Below, one piece after another: positions 34,815 through 45,193 of a DNA stretch of 64,000 bases (its first letter is position 1; each line of letters starts with the position of its first letter). Source of the stretch: Deltaproteobacteria bacterium. GTDB taxonomy: Bacteria > Myxococcota_A > Polyangia > Polyangiales > Houyiibacteriaceae. A program made the translations under genes and the position numbers. Below the pieces are notes generated by a model that was not told where the DNA came from, ran no database searches, and saw nothing but the letters and a program-made list of their open reading frames with translations. The stretch lies in NCBI GenBank assembly GCA_017644045.1, contig JAEPMI010000004.1:1-64000 (forward strand). The letters run 5' to 3'.

Positions 34815-36563
34815 TCAGAGCTCGCGCCGAATGGCTCGGAGATCGAAGAGCTCTCCGATGAGCGTGTCGCGGAGCGCGGCGGGGACCCAGGGGAGCGCGC
34901 GGGCGGCGACTTCCGCGGTCCACGGCGTCGCGTAGCGCGGCTGAGGCTCGGCGGCGCGGGCGGCCGTGAAGATCGCTTCGGCGACATCTTCCGCCTCGCC
35001 ACCGACGGCATCGAGGCGACCGATGAGTCGCTCCATGCGGTCGAACGCGGGCCGCCAGGCCTCGCCGGCGTCACTCTCGCGGTAGGGCTCCACGGTGCGG
35101 CGCGCGGCGGCCGCGAAGCCGGTGCGGATGAACGCTGGCTCGACGAGCACGACGTCCACCCCGAAGGAGCCGAGCTCCTGGCGGAGTGCGTCGGAGAGCG
35201 CCTCGAGGGCGAACTTGCTCGCGTGGTAGACGCCCATGAAGGGGAAGGCGACGAGACCGGCGACGCTCGAGACCTGCACGATACGGCCGGCGCCCCGGTC
35301 GCACATCTGCGGCGCGAAGGCGCGGACCATGCGCATCGGCCCAAGCACGTTGACGTCGAGCTGCCGTCGGAGCGCGTCGAGGTCGACCACGTCCACCGGA
35401 CCGAGCTCGGCGTAGCCGGCGTTGTTCACCAAGAGGTCGACGTCGCCGAAGTCCTCGTGGACCTTCCGAGCCACGTGGACCACGTCGCGGCGCGAGGTCA
35501 CGTCCAGGACCTCGGTCGCCACCGAGAGCTGTTCGGCGACGAGCGCGACGTGCAGCCGCTCGAGCGCGTCGGCGTCGCGATCGGTGGCGACGACGCGATA
35601 GCCGGCCCGAGCCAGCCGACGCACGGTGGCGGCGCCGATGCCGCCTGCGGCCCCGGTCACCACGGCGACCGGCCGCTCCTGGAGCACGGTGGAGGTCAGC
35701 GGCGCCGTGCGACGCGGCCGGAGCCCGAGGACGGAGCGCACCGCGTTGTCGAAGGTTCGGGTCGGCAGCAAGCGCTTGGCGACGAGCTGCCCGGCGCTGC
35801 CGATCGAGGGCGTCACGGCGCGGCGCGGGGCGCGGCGACTGCGCAACGCGCGCACGACGCTCTGGGCGACCCGCTCTGGCGGCGCCCCGAAGCCGGACAC
35901 CGCGCGCTCGAGGCTCTGCAGCCGATCGATGACCCCGTTCCAACGCGAACCGGTGCTGCGCTTCGCGTCGAGCCCACCGAAGGCGTCGCGGATGAAGCCG
36001 GTCTGACGCACGGACCCGGGCTCGACCAGCGTCACGTCGATGCCGAAGAGCGCGAGCTCCATGCGCCACGCCTCGCAGAGACCGCGCAGGGCGTGCATCG
36101 ACGAGCCGTAGGCGCCGTGGGTCGCGAGCGTCACGCGATCGAGCACGCTCGCGACGACGATGACTCGTCCACGGCCGCGTGCCTTCATCGGCTCGAGGAG
36201 TGCCCGCGTCACTGCAAGGAAGCCGACGACGTTCACTTCGAAGTGCCGCCGGAGCGCGGCCTCGGTCACGGTGAGGAGCGGACCGAGCTCGGCGATGCCC
36301 GCGGCGTGGACGATGGCGTCGACGCCCTCTCCGTTCGTGGCCTCGAGGATCTCCCGGCGAGCCGCCTCGATCGAGGGCTCGGAGGTGACGTCGAGCTCGA
36401 TCCCGTGAATGTCGCTGCGACCGCGCGAGAGGGCGAGGAGCGCCTCGACGTTTCGGCCGGAGGCGAACACCTCGCAGCCCTCCGCGACGAGCGCGTCGAC
36501 GACGGCTCGACCGACGCCGCCGGTGGCGCCGGTCACGAGGACTCGTTTGGCTTCGGTGGTCAC
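34815..36563 (-). CDS. tandem short-chain dehydrogenase/reductase (SDR) protein
   Basis: This encodes 582 residues as two SDR domains. Domain 1 (about 1-270) has the cofactor motif TGATGGVG (11-18), Ser139 and Tyr152 but its YxxxK reads YGSSM, with Met156 replacing the catalytic lysine. Domain 2 (about 297-580) is intact: TGAAGGIG (303-310), NNAG, Ser432/433 and YHASK (Y446, K450). The two domains share similar sequence, suggesting duplication. Domain 2 probably catalyses NAD(P)-dependent oxidoreduction of an alcohol or ketone, while domain 1 may bind cofactor or scaffold. The start is GTG with GGAGAG 4 bases away. It converges with the third kinase gene 4 bases away. Confidence 0.9.
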   Translation of the reverse strand: MTTEAKRVLVTGATGGVGRAVVDALVAEGCEVFASGRNVEALLALSRGRSDIHGIELDVTSEPSIEAARREILEATNGEGVDAIVHAAGIAELGPLLTVTEAALRRHFEVNVVGFLAVTRALLEPMKARGRGRVIVVASVLDRVTLATHGAYGSSMHALRGLCEAWRMELALFGIDVTLVEPGSVRQTGFIRDAFGGLDAKRSTGSRWNGVIDRLQSLERAVSGFGAPPERVAQSVVRALRSRRAPRRAVTPSIGSAGQLVAKRLLPTRTFDNAVRSVLGLRPRRTAPLTSTVLQERPVAVVTGAAGGIGAATVRRLARAGYRVVATDRDADALERLHVALVAEQLSVATEVLDVTSRRDVVHVARKVHEDFGDVDLLVNNAGYAELGPVDVVDLDALRRQLDVNVLGPMRMVRAFAPQMCDRGAGRIVQVSSVAGLVAFPFMGVYHASKFALEALSDALRQELGSFGVDVVLVEPAFIRTGFAAAARRTVEPYRESDAGEAWRPAFDRMERLIGRLDAVGGEAEDVAEAIFTAARAAEPQPRYATPWTAEVAARALPWVPAALRDTLIGELFDLRAIRREL

Positions 36564-36582
36564 GGAGCTCTCCGGGTTTGGC

Positions 36583-38277
36583 TCAGAAGCTCGCGGGCGG
36601 CTGGCAGTGGCTGCGCCCGTCGGTGGTCACGCAGCTGCCGAAGCTGCCGCAGTCGTCGTCGCCTTCGCACGTGGGGAGGCAGACGCTCGTGCTACCCGCG
36701 ACGCCAGAGATGCAGCTGTAGCCCTCTCGGCAAGCGCCGGGGCCGGAGCAGATGGCAAGGCAGTAGCTGGTGTTCGCGAAGCGAGCGCACGCGGCGAGCG
36801 GACCGCAGAGTCCGGGGCCGGACGTGGGTGTCCCGGGAGCACCACAGTCGAGCACCGTGCAGTAGCCATCCTCGAAGCCGGTCTGCGCGGGCTGAAGGCA
36901 ACGCCCGAAACCAAAGGGAGACGCGCAGTCGGTGTTGTCGTCGCACGAAGCGCCGGTGTTCGGCGCGAGCATGGTCCGAGTGCCCGCGGCGCACACGCCG
37001 GAGGCGTCGCCCGGGTTGCCGCGCCACCAGCACGTGTCGCTGCCGCCGCAGTTGCCCTGCTCGCCCCAGGTCGCCGGGTCGTTGAGATCGGTGCCGTCAC
37101 CGACGTCGCAGGGCCGTCCACAGATGCCGCTGAAGCCGTAGGCGCGCCGGGTCAGGCAGTCCTCGTCGGGTCCACAAGCGCAAGCGTCCATCACACCGGT
37201 ACAGGGGCCGATGCCGCTGCAGTGGAAGTCCGCGCAATCCGCGAAGCCGTTGCCGTCGTTGTCGCAGCCGTCGTTGCACGCCGCGGGCGTGCGCTCCAAC
37301 GCGGCCGGAGCTCCGCATCCGCCGCAGACCGGGAAGAGGTTGCACTCGAAGTCGTTGCAGTCGGCAAAGCCGTTCTCATCGTTGTCGCAGCTGTCCGAGC
37401 AGGCGGCCGCGGTGTTCTCCGGACCGTTCACGCACTCGCCGAAGCCCTCGTCGATGATCTCGTCGCAGTCGTCGTCGATGTCGTTGTCGACCTCGGGGTT
37501 CCCCGGAAATCGAGCGTCGTCCATGTCGTCGCAGTCGTCGCCACCGCACTCGGGTCGGTTGACTCCGTCCGCGTCCCCGTCGCCTCCGTCTTCACAGACT
37601 GGCTCGTCGATGCAGGTGTCCGCGCTCTCGTCACAACCCATGGGCGGCACGCACGGCGGGGCTCCGGGAACACAGCCGTTCGGTCCCGCGTCCTCGCTCG
37701 TCGGTTCGCAGGCCGAGACTCCGTTGCAGTAGGCGCCGTCCTCGCATTCCTCGTCGCGCGTGCAGACCGGGTCGGGCTCGTCGGGCGCCGGAACCCGGCC
37801 GCCCGTGTAGACCGGTAGGTCGGCGGGGTCCCACGCGTCGTTCACGCAGGTGCCGAGTGTGCAGGTCTGCTGCTCCGGGCAGCTCCGATCGACGCACGGC
37901 CCGCGAAGGACCATGTAGAGGATCCGCGACTCGTCCGGGACGTAGACGCCCCGGGCGGTCTTCTCCGCAAAGGTTCCGCCGCCATCCTGCGCCGTGACCG
38001 ACACGCGCCACTGACGAGTGACATCCCCATCCCGCGGGGCGAAGGAGAACTGGTAGGGCAGGTCGCTGATCGCGATGGCGAACGAGCCCCCCGGTGCGTC
38101 CTCGAAGAACGTCTCGCCCGGCGCCCGGCCCGCGATCACCACGCGCAGATCCGCTGCCCGGCCACGCACCGCGTCGTCGGCATCGACGTACACCACGATC
38201 TCGGTAGCCGGCGGGACGGTGTCGTCGCCGCAAGAGACCGCCAGGAAGAGAAGAGCCCAGCTCGCGCGGCGCATCAT
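36583..38277 (-). CDS. Cys-rich MopE-like lipoprotein
   Basis: The product has 564 residues from the ATG at 38277, which overlaps the stop of the TPR gene in ATGA. A lipoprotein signal ends FLAVSCG. A beta-rich N-domain of about 120 residues is followed by many Cys-rich modules: CPEQQTCTLGTC, GDDCDDMDDARFPGNPE, DDDCDEIIDEG, and repeated SCDNDENGFADCNDFEC and GCDNDGNGFADCADFHC. The Asp/Cys-rich motif is the MopE-type putative metal-binding motif common in Myxococcota surface proteins. The C-terminal half has a further series of Cys pairs. It is an outer-surface, Ca2+ or Cu-binding candidate; ligand unknown. It is coupled to a TPR-membrane protein, so the pair probably acts together. Confidence 0.8.
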   Translation of the reverse strand: MMRRASWALLFLAVSCGDDTVPPATEIVVYVDADDAVRGRAADLRVVIAGRAPGETFFEDAPGGSFAIAISDLPYQFSFAPRDGDVTRQWRVSVTAQDGGGTFAEKTARGVYVPDESRILYMVLRGPCVDRSCPEQQTCTLGTCVNDAWDPADLPVYTGGRVPAPDEPDPVCTRDEECEDGAYCNGVSACEPTSEDAGPNGCVPGAPPCVPPMGCDESADTCIDEPVCEDGGDGDADGVNRPECGGDDCDDMDDARFPGNPEVDNDIDDDCDEIIDEGFGECVNGPENTAAACSDSCDNDENGFADCNDFECNLFPVCGGCGAPAALERTPAACNDGCDNDGNGFADCADFHCSGIGPCTGVMDACACGPDEDCLTRRAYGFSGICGRPCDVGDGTDLNDPATWGEQGNCGGSDTCWWRGNPGDASGVCAAGTRTMLAPNTGASCDDNTDCASPFGFGRCLQPAQTGFEDGYCTVLDCGAPGTPTSGPGLCGPLAACARFANTSYCLAICSGPGACREGYSCISGVAGSTSVCLPTCEGDDDCGSFGSCVTTDGRSHCQPPASF

Positions 38278-38921
38278 TGCCACTGCCCCAGCGCGAAGAT
38301 GGTCTCGCCCAGATCGCTGTCCGCGTACTGCGGCTCGGGGTCGTCCCCGCCGGAGAGGCCGACCGCGAGGCCGACGGCCAAGCCGACGACCACCACGCCG
38401 ACGATCACGCCGATCCACCACTTGGACGAGCTCGACTCCTCCTCGACCGGCGGCGGCGCCTGGTCGCCCTCTTCGAGCGCCAGGTCCTCACCGTCCATGT
38501 TGGCCGGGTCGAGGTCGGGCTCTGGATCGGTCTCGACCGGGTCGGGTTCGGGGTCGGGGTGCTGAGCGCTGGCGACCGAACGACTCAGGAAGTCCACTCG
38601 TCGCTGGGCGACATCACGGTTCGGCGTCGTGGCGGGCGTCTCGGCCAGAAAGCGCTGGAACGCCTCGAGCGCGACCGCGTCCTGCCGGAGCCGGTCCGCC
38701 GTCTGGCCGATGTTGTAGAGGAGCTCGACCCGGCCAGAGAGCTCGAAGGCCTCCTGGAAGCGCTCGAGCGCCGCCTCGTATCGGCCGGAGTCATACGCCG
38801 CACGTCCCGCCATGAAGAGGGCACGGGCCTCCTCTTCGCGGTCGTTCTGACCGAATGCCGTTCCCCCCATGGCGACCATGGTCGACAGGCAGACGAGCCC
38901 CACCAGCAATCCCTCTCGCAT
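38274..38921 (-). CDS. TPR-repeat protein with C-terminal transmembrane segment
   Basis: The product has 215 residues. A cleavable signal (LLVGLVCLSTMVAMGGTAFG) is followed by two to three TPR units (ALFMAGRAAYDSGRYEAALE, then LLYNIGQTADRLRQDAVALE), each ending in Pro/Asp-rich linker sequence with several DPE/EPD repeats. Near the C-terminus lies a transmembrane helix rich in Val/Gly (WWIGVIVGVVVVGLAVGL) and a short acidic tail. Such TPR plus single-helix proteins are common in Myxococcota and may be scaffolds of the cell envelope. It is the first gene of an operon whose second gene is the Cys-rich MopE-like lipoprotein, with a 4-base overlap. It is divergent from the P5C dehydrogenase gene. 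Confidence 0.75.
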   Translation of the reverse strand: MREGLLVGLVCLSTMVAMGGTAFGQNDREEEARALFMAGRAAYDSGRYEAALERFQEAFELSGRVELLYNIGQTADRLRQDAVALEAFQRFLAETPATTPNRDVAQRRVDFLSRSVASAQHPDPEPDPVETDPEPDLDPANMDGEDLALEEGDQAPPPVEEESSSSKWWIGVIVGVVVVGLAVGLAVGLSGGDDPEPQYADSDLGETIFALGQWQ

Positions 38922-39008
38922 TTTACAGGCCCAGAGTGGCCGACCGGCCCTCGGAACGCAACGGCTTCCAGGAGTGAGCAAGCGCAGCGTGTCCGCCCCG
39001 CGGGCGAC

Positions 39009-39014
39009 TAGCCT
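39009..39014 (+). promoter_or_regulatory. TAnnnT -10-like box for P5C dehydrogenase gene
   Basis: TAGCCT ends 7 bases before the ATG at 39022, which also supports that ATG as the true start. Confidence 0.45.
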
Positions 39015-39021
39015 GGGCGGG

Positions 39022-40640
<1,619 letters not shown>

Positions 40641-40644
<4 letters not shown>

Positions 40645-40832
40645 GCGACGAAGACGAGACCGAGGCGGAGCCCGCGGACGACGCGTCCGAGGCGCCGACT
40701 CACCGGGTGAAGGGCGAGGCCCACCAGGGCGCCATCCCGGCCAAGGAGCTGGTGCGGATCATCATCATCGGGATCCCGGTGATGATCGCCGCCTGGTACT
40801 TCCTGCTCTGGATGAAGGGCGGCTTCCGCTGA
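40641..40832 (+). CDS. small single-pass membrane protein
   Basis: The product has 63 residues and starts at a GTG overlapping the stop of the P5C dehydrogenase gene (GTGA). The N-terminal 35 residues are acidic (EDETEAEPADDASEA). One transmembrane helix follows (IIIIGIPVMIAAWYFLLWM), and the protein ends with a short basic tail (KGGFR). Too small for a family assignment. Translational coupling suggests it is made together with the dehydrogenase; it could tether or regulate it at the membrane, but that is speculative. Confidence 0.55.
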
Positions 40833-40839
40833 CCCGCGA

Positions 40840-41238
40840 TCAGAGCGACTTGCCCGTCGCTTCCCGGTAGCGCTCCGCGAGCCACTCTCGCGCGAGCTCG
40901 GGAGTGGCGAAGCTCTTCATCGGGACCGGTGACGGCGCCGCCCACTCGATCGCCGTGAGCACCCCCCGAATGAGCGGCGAGGTGAAGACGGTCGCGTTGG
41001 CGACGTTCCAACGGACCGTCCGCTCGCGCTCGCGTTCGATCAGCTCGGACGCGCGTTTGCGCTGCGTCGCGTTCGGCGTGGCGCCGCTGCGCGCGTCGGT
41101 GAGCGTCACGTAGCGCTCTCGCCGGTCCGGGTAGGTGCTCATCCGGTCCAGATAGGCGGCCCACTCGGCGTCGCCGATCGACTCGCCGAAGGTCACGCGC
41201 ACCAGCGGCCACTCGGAATCGTCCACGCGGATCTCCAT
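40840..41238 (-). CDS. SpoIIAA/STAS-like small protein, putative
   Basis: This encodes 132 residues with no signal or membrane helix. The layout of a short N-terminal beta hairpin (PLVRVTFG), a helix (DAEWAAYLDRM), a strand (YVTLTDARSG), a helical middle and a FATPELAREWLAERY segment at the end resembles small SpoIIAA-like (STAS-related) domains that bind ligands or partner proteins. The identification rests on this overall pattern, so it is weak. It converges with the P5C dehydrogenase operon, 7 bases away, and lies downstream of the GFA gene in the same direction. Confidence 0.5.
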   Translation of the reverse strand: MEIRVDDSEWPLVRVTFGESIGDAEWAAYLDRMSTYPDRRERYVTLTDARSGATPNATQRKRASELIERERERTVRWNVANATVFTSPLIRGVLTAIEWAAPSPVPMKSFATPELAREWLAERYREATGKSL

Positions 41239-41293
41239 CGCCTCGACGGCCTACCGCAACCGCTGCTGCACGCCAAGGCCCGAGCGGCCCCGC

Positions 41294-41725
41294 TCAGCCC
41301 AGCATCGGACCGCTCCCGACGACGCCCCATGACTCGTCCCGACCATCGAGCACCGCCACGGTGATCTGGTCGCGCGGCACGTCCTCGAACACGTCGAGGT
41401 TCACGGTCACGAAGTCGCCTCCGAGCTGGTCCATCGAGCCGGTCGCGTAGACGTGGACGCCGCAGGTGCCACAGAACATGTACGCGCCGATCTCGGGCTT
41501 CGGCTGGTAGCGCGCCTCGGTCTCGTTCTTCAGCAGCCGGAAGGCGCTCGGCCCGATCAGCATGGTGACCGCTCCTCGCCGCCTACAGAAAGTGCAGTTG
41601 CATCGCATCGGGGCGCCGAAGGGCGTCTCGGGATGGAAGATGTTCAGGTCCGCCTCCACCTCGATGCCGCCGCAGTGGCAGCTCCCTCGGTAGGTGCGCG
41701 TCTCGCTCGATTCGGTGTGGGTCAT
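41294..41725 (-). CDS. GFA/CENP-V-family zinc protein
   Basis: This encodes 143 residues (150 from an alternative ATG at 41746). The zinc pattern of the GFA family is plain: GSCHCGG, then CNCTFCRRRG, then FCGTCGVHVY. Family members are called glutathione-dependent formaldehyde-activating enzymes, but most have not been shown to have that activity. The remainder has the expected beta-barrel strand pattern (YMFCGTCG, FVTVNLDVFED). It is divergent from the WYL regulator gene, with 65 bases between starts. The regulator may control it, since this is a common arrangement, but no operator was identified. Confidence 0.85.
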   Translation of the reverse strand: MTHTESSETRTYRGSCHCGGIEVEADLNIFHPETPFGAPMRCNCTFCRRRGAVTMLIGPSAFRLLKNETEARYQPKPEIGAYMFCGTCGVHVYATGSMDQLGGDFVTVNLDVFEDVPRDQITVAVLDGRDESWGVVGSGPMLG

Positions 41726-41778
41726 GGAGAAGACGCTAGAAGCCATTGCGGACAGTTTCTGTCCTCGACCTTCGGCAC

Positions 41779-41784
41779 TATGCT
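41779..41784 (+). promoter_or_regulatory. TAnnnT -10-like box for WYL regulator gene
   Basis: TATGCT ends 6 bases before the GTG at 41791, supporting a GTG start and a leaderless message. Confidence 0.5.
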
Positions 41785-41790
41785 CGGACC

Positions 41791-42780
41791 GTGCTCACGA
41801 CCTCGGCCCGTCTCCTGCAGCTCCTGGCGATCCTCTCCGAGCGTCGCTCGTGGGCCGGCAGCGATCTGGTGGAACGACTCGACGTCACGCCCCGCACCCT
41901 CCGCCGGGACATCGCCCGGCTGCGGGAGCTCGGCTATCCGGTCGAGAGCACGTCGGGGCCAGCGGGGGGCTACGCGCTCAGCGCCGGCGGGGCAGTGCCG
42001 CCGCTCTCGTTCGAGGCGGACGAGATCGTCGCCGTCGCGCTCGGGCTGAGCCTGGTCGGGCTCGAGGCGGGAGAGCGGAAGGTGCGCCGCGCGGCAGAGG
42101 CCGCCGTGGCGAAGGTCGGGCGGGTGCTGCCGCCGCGCCTGCAGCGTCGTCTCTCTCGCCTACGCGGCGCGGTCCACTCGGGCGGGCGCGCGGAGCTCGG
42201 GCGGGTGGCCCAGCTCGCCGGCGCGTGCGCCGACCAGCGTGTGCTCACGTTCGAGTACGAGCGCGGCGACGGAACCGAGTCGGAGCGCGAGGTCGAACCG
42301 CACGGCGTGACCCTCTCGGGTGTGCGCTGGTATCTGGTCGCGCACGATCGGGGCCGCGACGACTGGCGGACCTTTCGCGTGGACCGCATGCGGAAGCTCC
42401 GCCGCGCGGGGAGCTTCGTGCCGAGGGAAGCGCCGGCCGAGGACCTGGCTGCCTGGGTTCGTGAGGGCCGCGCCGGGCAACGCTGGCCGCTCGAGGGGCG
42501 CATCCGCTACGCGCTCTCGGCCGAGGAGCTTCGAGCGCGCATGCCCGATGGCTACGGCGAGGTAGAGGCGGTGACCGCGAACAGCAGCCGCCTGATCGTC
42601 ACCGCCAGCTCGTGGGAGACGATGGCCGCCTGGTTGCCCGTGTTGGGCACGCCGATCGGCATCGAAGGCCCCGACGAGCTGCGAGACGCCATCAGGGAGC
42701 TCGCCGATCGACTGCGCGACGCGGCGGGTGGGCTCAATCGCACCACGGCCGAGCGAGGTGAAGCACATCGCTCCGGCTGA
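41791..42780 (+). CDS. HTH-WYL transcriptional regulator
   Basis: The product has 329 residues. The first 60 residues are a DeoR-like HTH (LLQLLAILSERRSWAGSDL then DVTPRTLRRDIARLRELG). The central region carries the WYL-type ligand domain, with the signature RWYLVAHDRGRDDWRTFRVD. A helical C-terminal domain follows. WYL regulators bind nucleotides or other small ligands and often control defence or metabolic genes. The GTG at 41791 is favoured by the TATGCT box 6 bases upstream. The 3' end overlaps the convergent lipoprotein gene by 47 bases, so the last 15 codons are also antisense to that gene. Confidence 0.88.
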   Translation: MLTTSARLLQLLAILSERRSWAGSDLVERLDVTPRTLRRDIARLRELGYPVESTSGPAGGYALSAGGAVPPLSFEADEIVAVALGLSLVGLEAGERKVRRAAEAAVAKVGRVLPPRLQRRLSRLRGAVHSGGRAELGRVAQLAGACADQRVLTFEYERGDGTESEREVEPHGVTLSGVRWYLVAHDRGRDDWRTFRVDRMRKLRRAGSFVPREAPAEDLAAWVREGRAGQRWPLEGRIRYALSAEELRARMPDGYGEVEAVTANSSRLIVTASSWETMAAWLPVLGTPIGIEGPDELRDAIRELADRLRDAAGGLNRTTAERGEAHRSG

Positions 42781-44989
42781 GCACGAGGCCGATGTCGGTC
42801 TCGAGGAACGACTGCAAGAGTCCCGGTGCCGGCAGTCGATAGTGGGCGCGGGGCCCGGCGACGTCCTCGAAGCGCAGGGCGACGATGGTGTTCCCGTCGA
42901 ACGTCTCGGACAAGCCGTTGCCGAACTGGAGATAGGCCACACGACCGTCGAAGGCGAGCACCTGCCGAGGCAGCGCCGAGTGGCCCCACGACCACTCCAC
43001 TCGCCCGACCTCGACCAAGCGATCGCCGTCGCGCCGAAGCGATAGGACCAGACTGTCCTGCGATGACGACGTCCCCATGAAGCGCGCCGCCATGACGAGC
43101 ACGCGCTCTCCCTCGACGGCCAGATCCAGCACACCCCAGCCTGGCAGCTCGAAGGTCGCGAGCTCATCCGAGGTCAGCGAGAGCCAGGTGATTCGACTGT
43201 CGGCTTCGCTGTCTCCGTGCTGGCGGTGGCCGACCGCCAGCGCATCGTCGCCGTGGATCCGCGCGAGCATCGACACGTCCGTCACGTCGGGCCACGTGCG
43301 GTCGAAGCCGGCCTCCATGCGACCTTCCAGGAGGTCCTCGACCGGCCACCGCCGGACCCTCAGCGGTGCATCGCCAGCTCGAGCCATCGTGGCCTGATAG
43401 AGGTGATCGCCCGCGAGACTCAGCCTCTCCCGGCGCCGAGCGTCGAGGGGAATCGTGAAGCTCGCGAGCTCGCGGACCTCACGGTCGGGTTCGACGACCC
43501 GAGCCGCGAGCTCGACCCATGAAGGCGTCCAGACCGGGTTCGAGAGGAGCAAGGAGTCGAGAGCGACCGCAGCGGCGTGGAGACTCGTCCGACCGTCGGG
43601 CCCCCGCTCCAGGCCGAGCACGTGCCGACCGACCAGCGGACCTCCCGAGACGACCTCCGGCGCCGTCGGGTCGGAAGCATCGACCCGCACGGTGCGGCCC
43701 TCGTCCCGGAGGAGGATCGAGCGGCCGTCCACGATGGCCTGCCCAGGCCATCCGACGCCAGGGTCCGTGACCTCTCGGAGATGCGGTGCAGTCGACTCGA
43801 GGACGAAGAGACGACCGCTCGAGCGGAGGGCGTCGTCGTGGCTCACCCATCGTGCGACCCCACGTGGTGGGTCGGGCTCGATCGCTTCCCAGGACCGTTC
43901 GACGAGCATGCCGCCCTCGACGGTGTGGACACTCAACCCCGTCTCGCCCGGATGGGCATCGGTCGCGCCGTAGATCTCGAGCCCTCGACCGGTGTAGCGA
44001 GCGCTACCGAAGGTCCCCTGCACCCGCCCGATGACCGACCCGTCTGCTTCTCGACGCAGGGCGACCTCGCGCTGCGTCGCGGTCACCAGATGCCCACGCC
44101 CCACGTGGAGGGCCTCCGCGTCGAACCCGAGAGGCTCCACCGTGGCCGGGCCCGTGTCACGGCTCCGAAGACGATGCACGCGAGACGCCGCGTCGGCGAG
44201 GTAGGCATGGGTGCCATCGGTCGACGCGACCACCGAGCCACAGCCGTGGGTCTCGCCGCTGGCGATCCGTCGCGGCGCATCCAGATCCTCCAGCGCATAC
44301 TCGTGGAGCACGGTGGTGAGCCAGTCGGGTGCGACACATACCCAGAGCCGGTCGCGGGTGATCGCGACCTCTCGGGTTCGACCGCCCACGTGGTAGGTGC
44401 CACGCGGCTGGAGCCGATTCGAGCCGAGCTCCAGCAGACCGCCTCCGGTCGGCGTGGTGTAGACGGCGATGTCGTCGCCCAACGACTCGACCGACGACAC
44501 CGCTTCGGAGAGCGCGAGCTCATCGAGAACCTCGAATCGCTCGGCCATGGCACGAACCAGGAAGAGCTCGCTGGTGTCGCCCGTGTTGCGGAAGAAGACG
44601 AAACGCTCCGCGCCGACCCCGGTGCCGCCGTTCTGGAACCGCGGCGTGAGCGTGGAGACGATCTCCCCCTCGGCCGCGTCGCCCGTGCAGACACCGGCCT
44701 CGCATCGGTCGGCCCCCGTGCACGAGTCTCCATCGTCGCAGCTCGTCCCGTCCGGCGCCGGCTCGACCTGGCAGCGGCCGCCGACGATGCGCTCGACGGT
44801 GCAGGGGTCGCCGTCGTCACAATCGACATGCGCTCCGTCCACGCCGAGATCGATGCTCGCGTCGGCGAGCGGCTCGACCGCCGCGTCCTCGTCTCCGGAG
44901 CTCCGGCCGAGGTGCGAGGCGAAGCATCCGCACATGGAGGTGGTCACCGCGGCGACGGCGACGAACGCCGGAAGCGAACGGGGCACCAC
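42734..44989 (-). CDS. beta-propeller-like lipoprotein with Cys-rich N-terminal segment
   Basis: This encodes about 751 residues. The export signal appears in FVAVAAVTTSMCGC, with GC as a weak lipobox. Next is a Cys/Asp-rich segment with DCDDGDPCTVERIVGGRC and SCDDGDSCTGADRC, the motif of Myxococcota surface proteins. The remaining 600 residues are propeller-like, with beta-rich units and no enzymatic motif. The start is uncertain: I propose the GTG at 44989; the frame is open to 45205 and no ribosome site is clear. It is divergent from the MscS gene and overlaps the WYL regulator gene at its 3' end by 47 bases. Probably exposed at the outer membrane. Confidence 0.68.
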   Translation of the reverse strand: MVPRSLPAFVAVAAVTTSMCGCFASHLGRSSGDEDAAVEPLADASIDLGVDGAHVDCDDGDPCTVERIVGGRCQVEPAPDGTSCDDGDSCTGADRCEAGVCTGDAAEGEIVSTLTPRFQNGGTGVGAERFVFFRNTGDTSELFLVRAMAERFEVLDELALSEAVSSVESLGDDIAVYTTPTGGGLLELGSNRLQPRGTYHVGGRTREVAITRDRLWVCVAPDWLTTVLHEYALEDLDAPRRIASGETHGCGSVVASTDGTHAYLADAASRVHRLRSRDTGPATVEPLGFDAEALHVGRGHLVTATQREVALRREADGSVIGRVQGTFGSARYTGRGLEIYGATDAHPGETGLSVHTVEGGMLVERSWEAIEPDPPRGVARWVSHDDALRSSGRLFVLESTAPHLREVTDPGVGWPGQAIVDGRSILLRDEGRTVRVDASDPTAPEVVSGGPLVGRHVLGLERGPDGRTSLHAAAVALDSLLLSNPVWTPSWVELAARVVEPDREVRELASFTIPLDARRRERLSLAGDHLYQATMARAGDAPLRVRRWPVEDLLEGRMEAGFDRTWPDVTDVSMLARIHGDDALAVGHRQHGDSEADSRITWLSLTSDELATFELPGWGVLDLAVEGERVLVMAARFMGTSSSQDSLVLSLRRDGDRLVEVGRVEWSWGHSALPRQVLAFDGRVAYLQFGNGLSETFDGNTIVALRFEDVAGPRAHYRLPAPGLLQSFLETDIGLVLSRSDVLHLARPWCD

Positions 44990-45180
44990 CGGAGGCTTGC
45001 ATGGGGCGACGGGCTCGTCGAATCCGCTCGCGAGCGGCAGCAACCATTGGACGCGTAGAGGCTTGCAGAGCAGCTCGTCCAGCCACGGCGCCAGCCTCCG
45101 CCGACGCCCAGCAATCGACCACGCCCGGCGACGTGGTTCGCCCCCAGTCCAGCGGGCTTCCGTCGGCGAAGGGCGAGCGC

Positions 45181-45186
45181 TACAAC
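45181..45186 (+). promoter_or_regulatory. -10-like box for MscS gene
   Basis: TACAAC lies 7 bases before the GTG at 45194. It departs from the strict TAnnnT form at its last base, so it is weaker than the others. Confidence 0.35.
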
Positions 45187-45193
45187 GCAGCTC

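Noticed and set aside
34767-37085. A 772-residue plus-strand frame opposite the tandem SDR gene
   Set aside because: It is antisense to two clear Rossmann domains and shows only GC-driven Arg/Ala/Gly-rich sequence.
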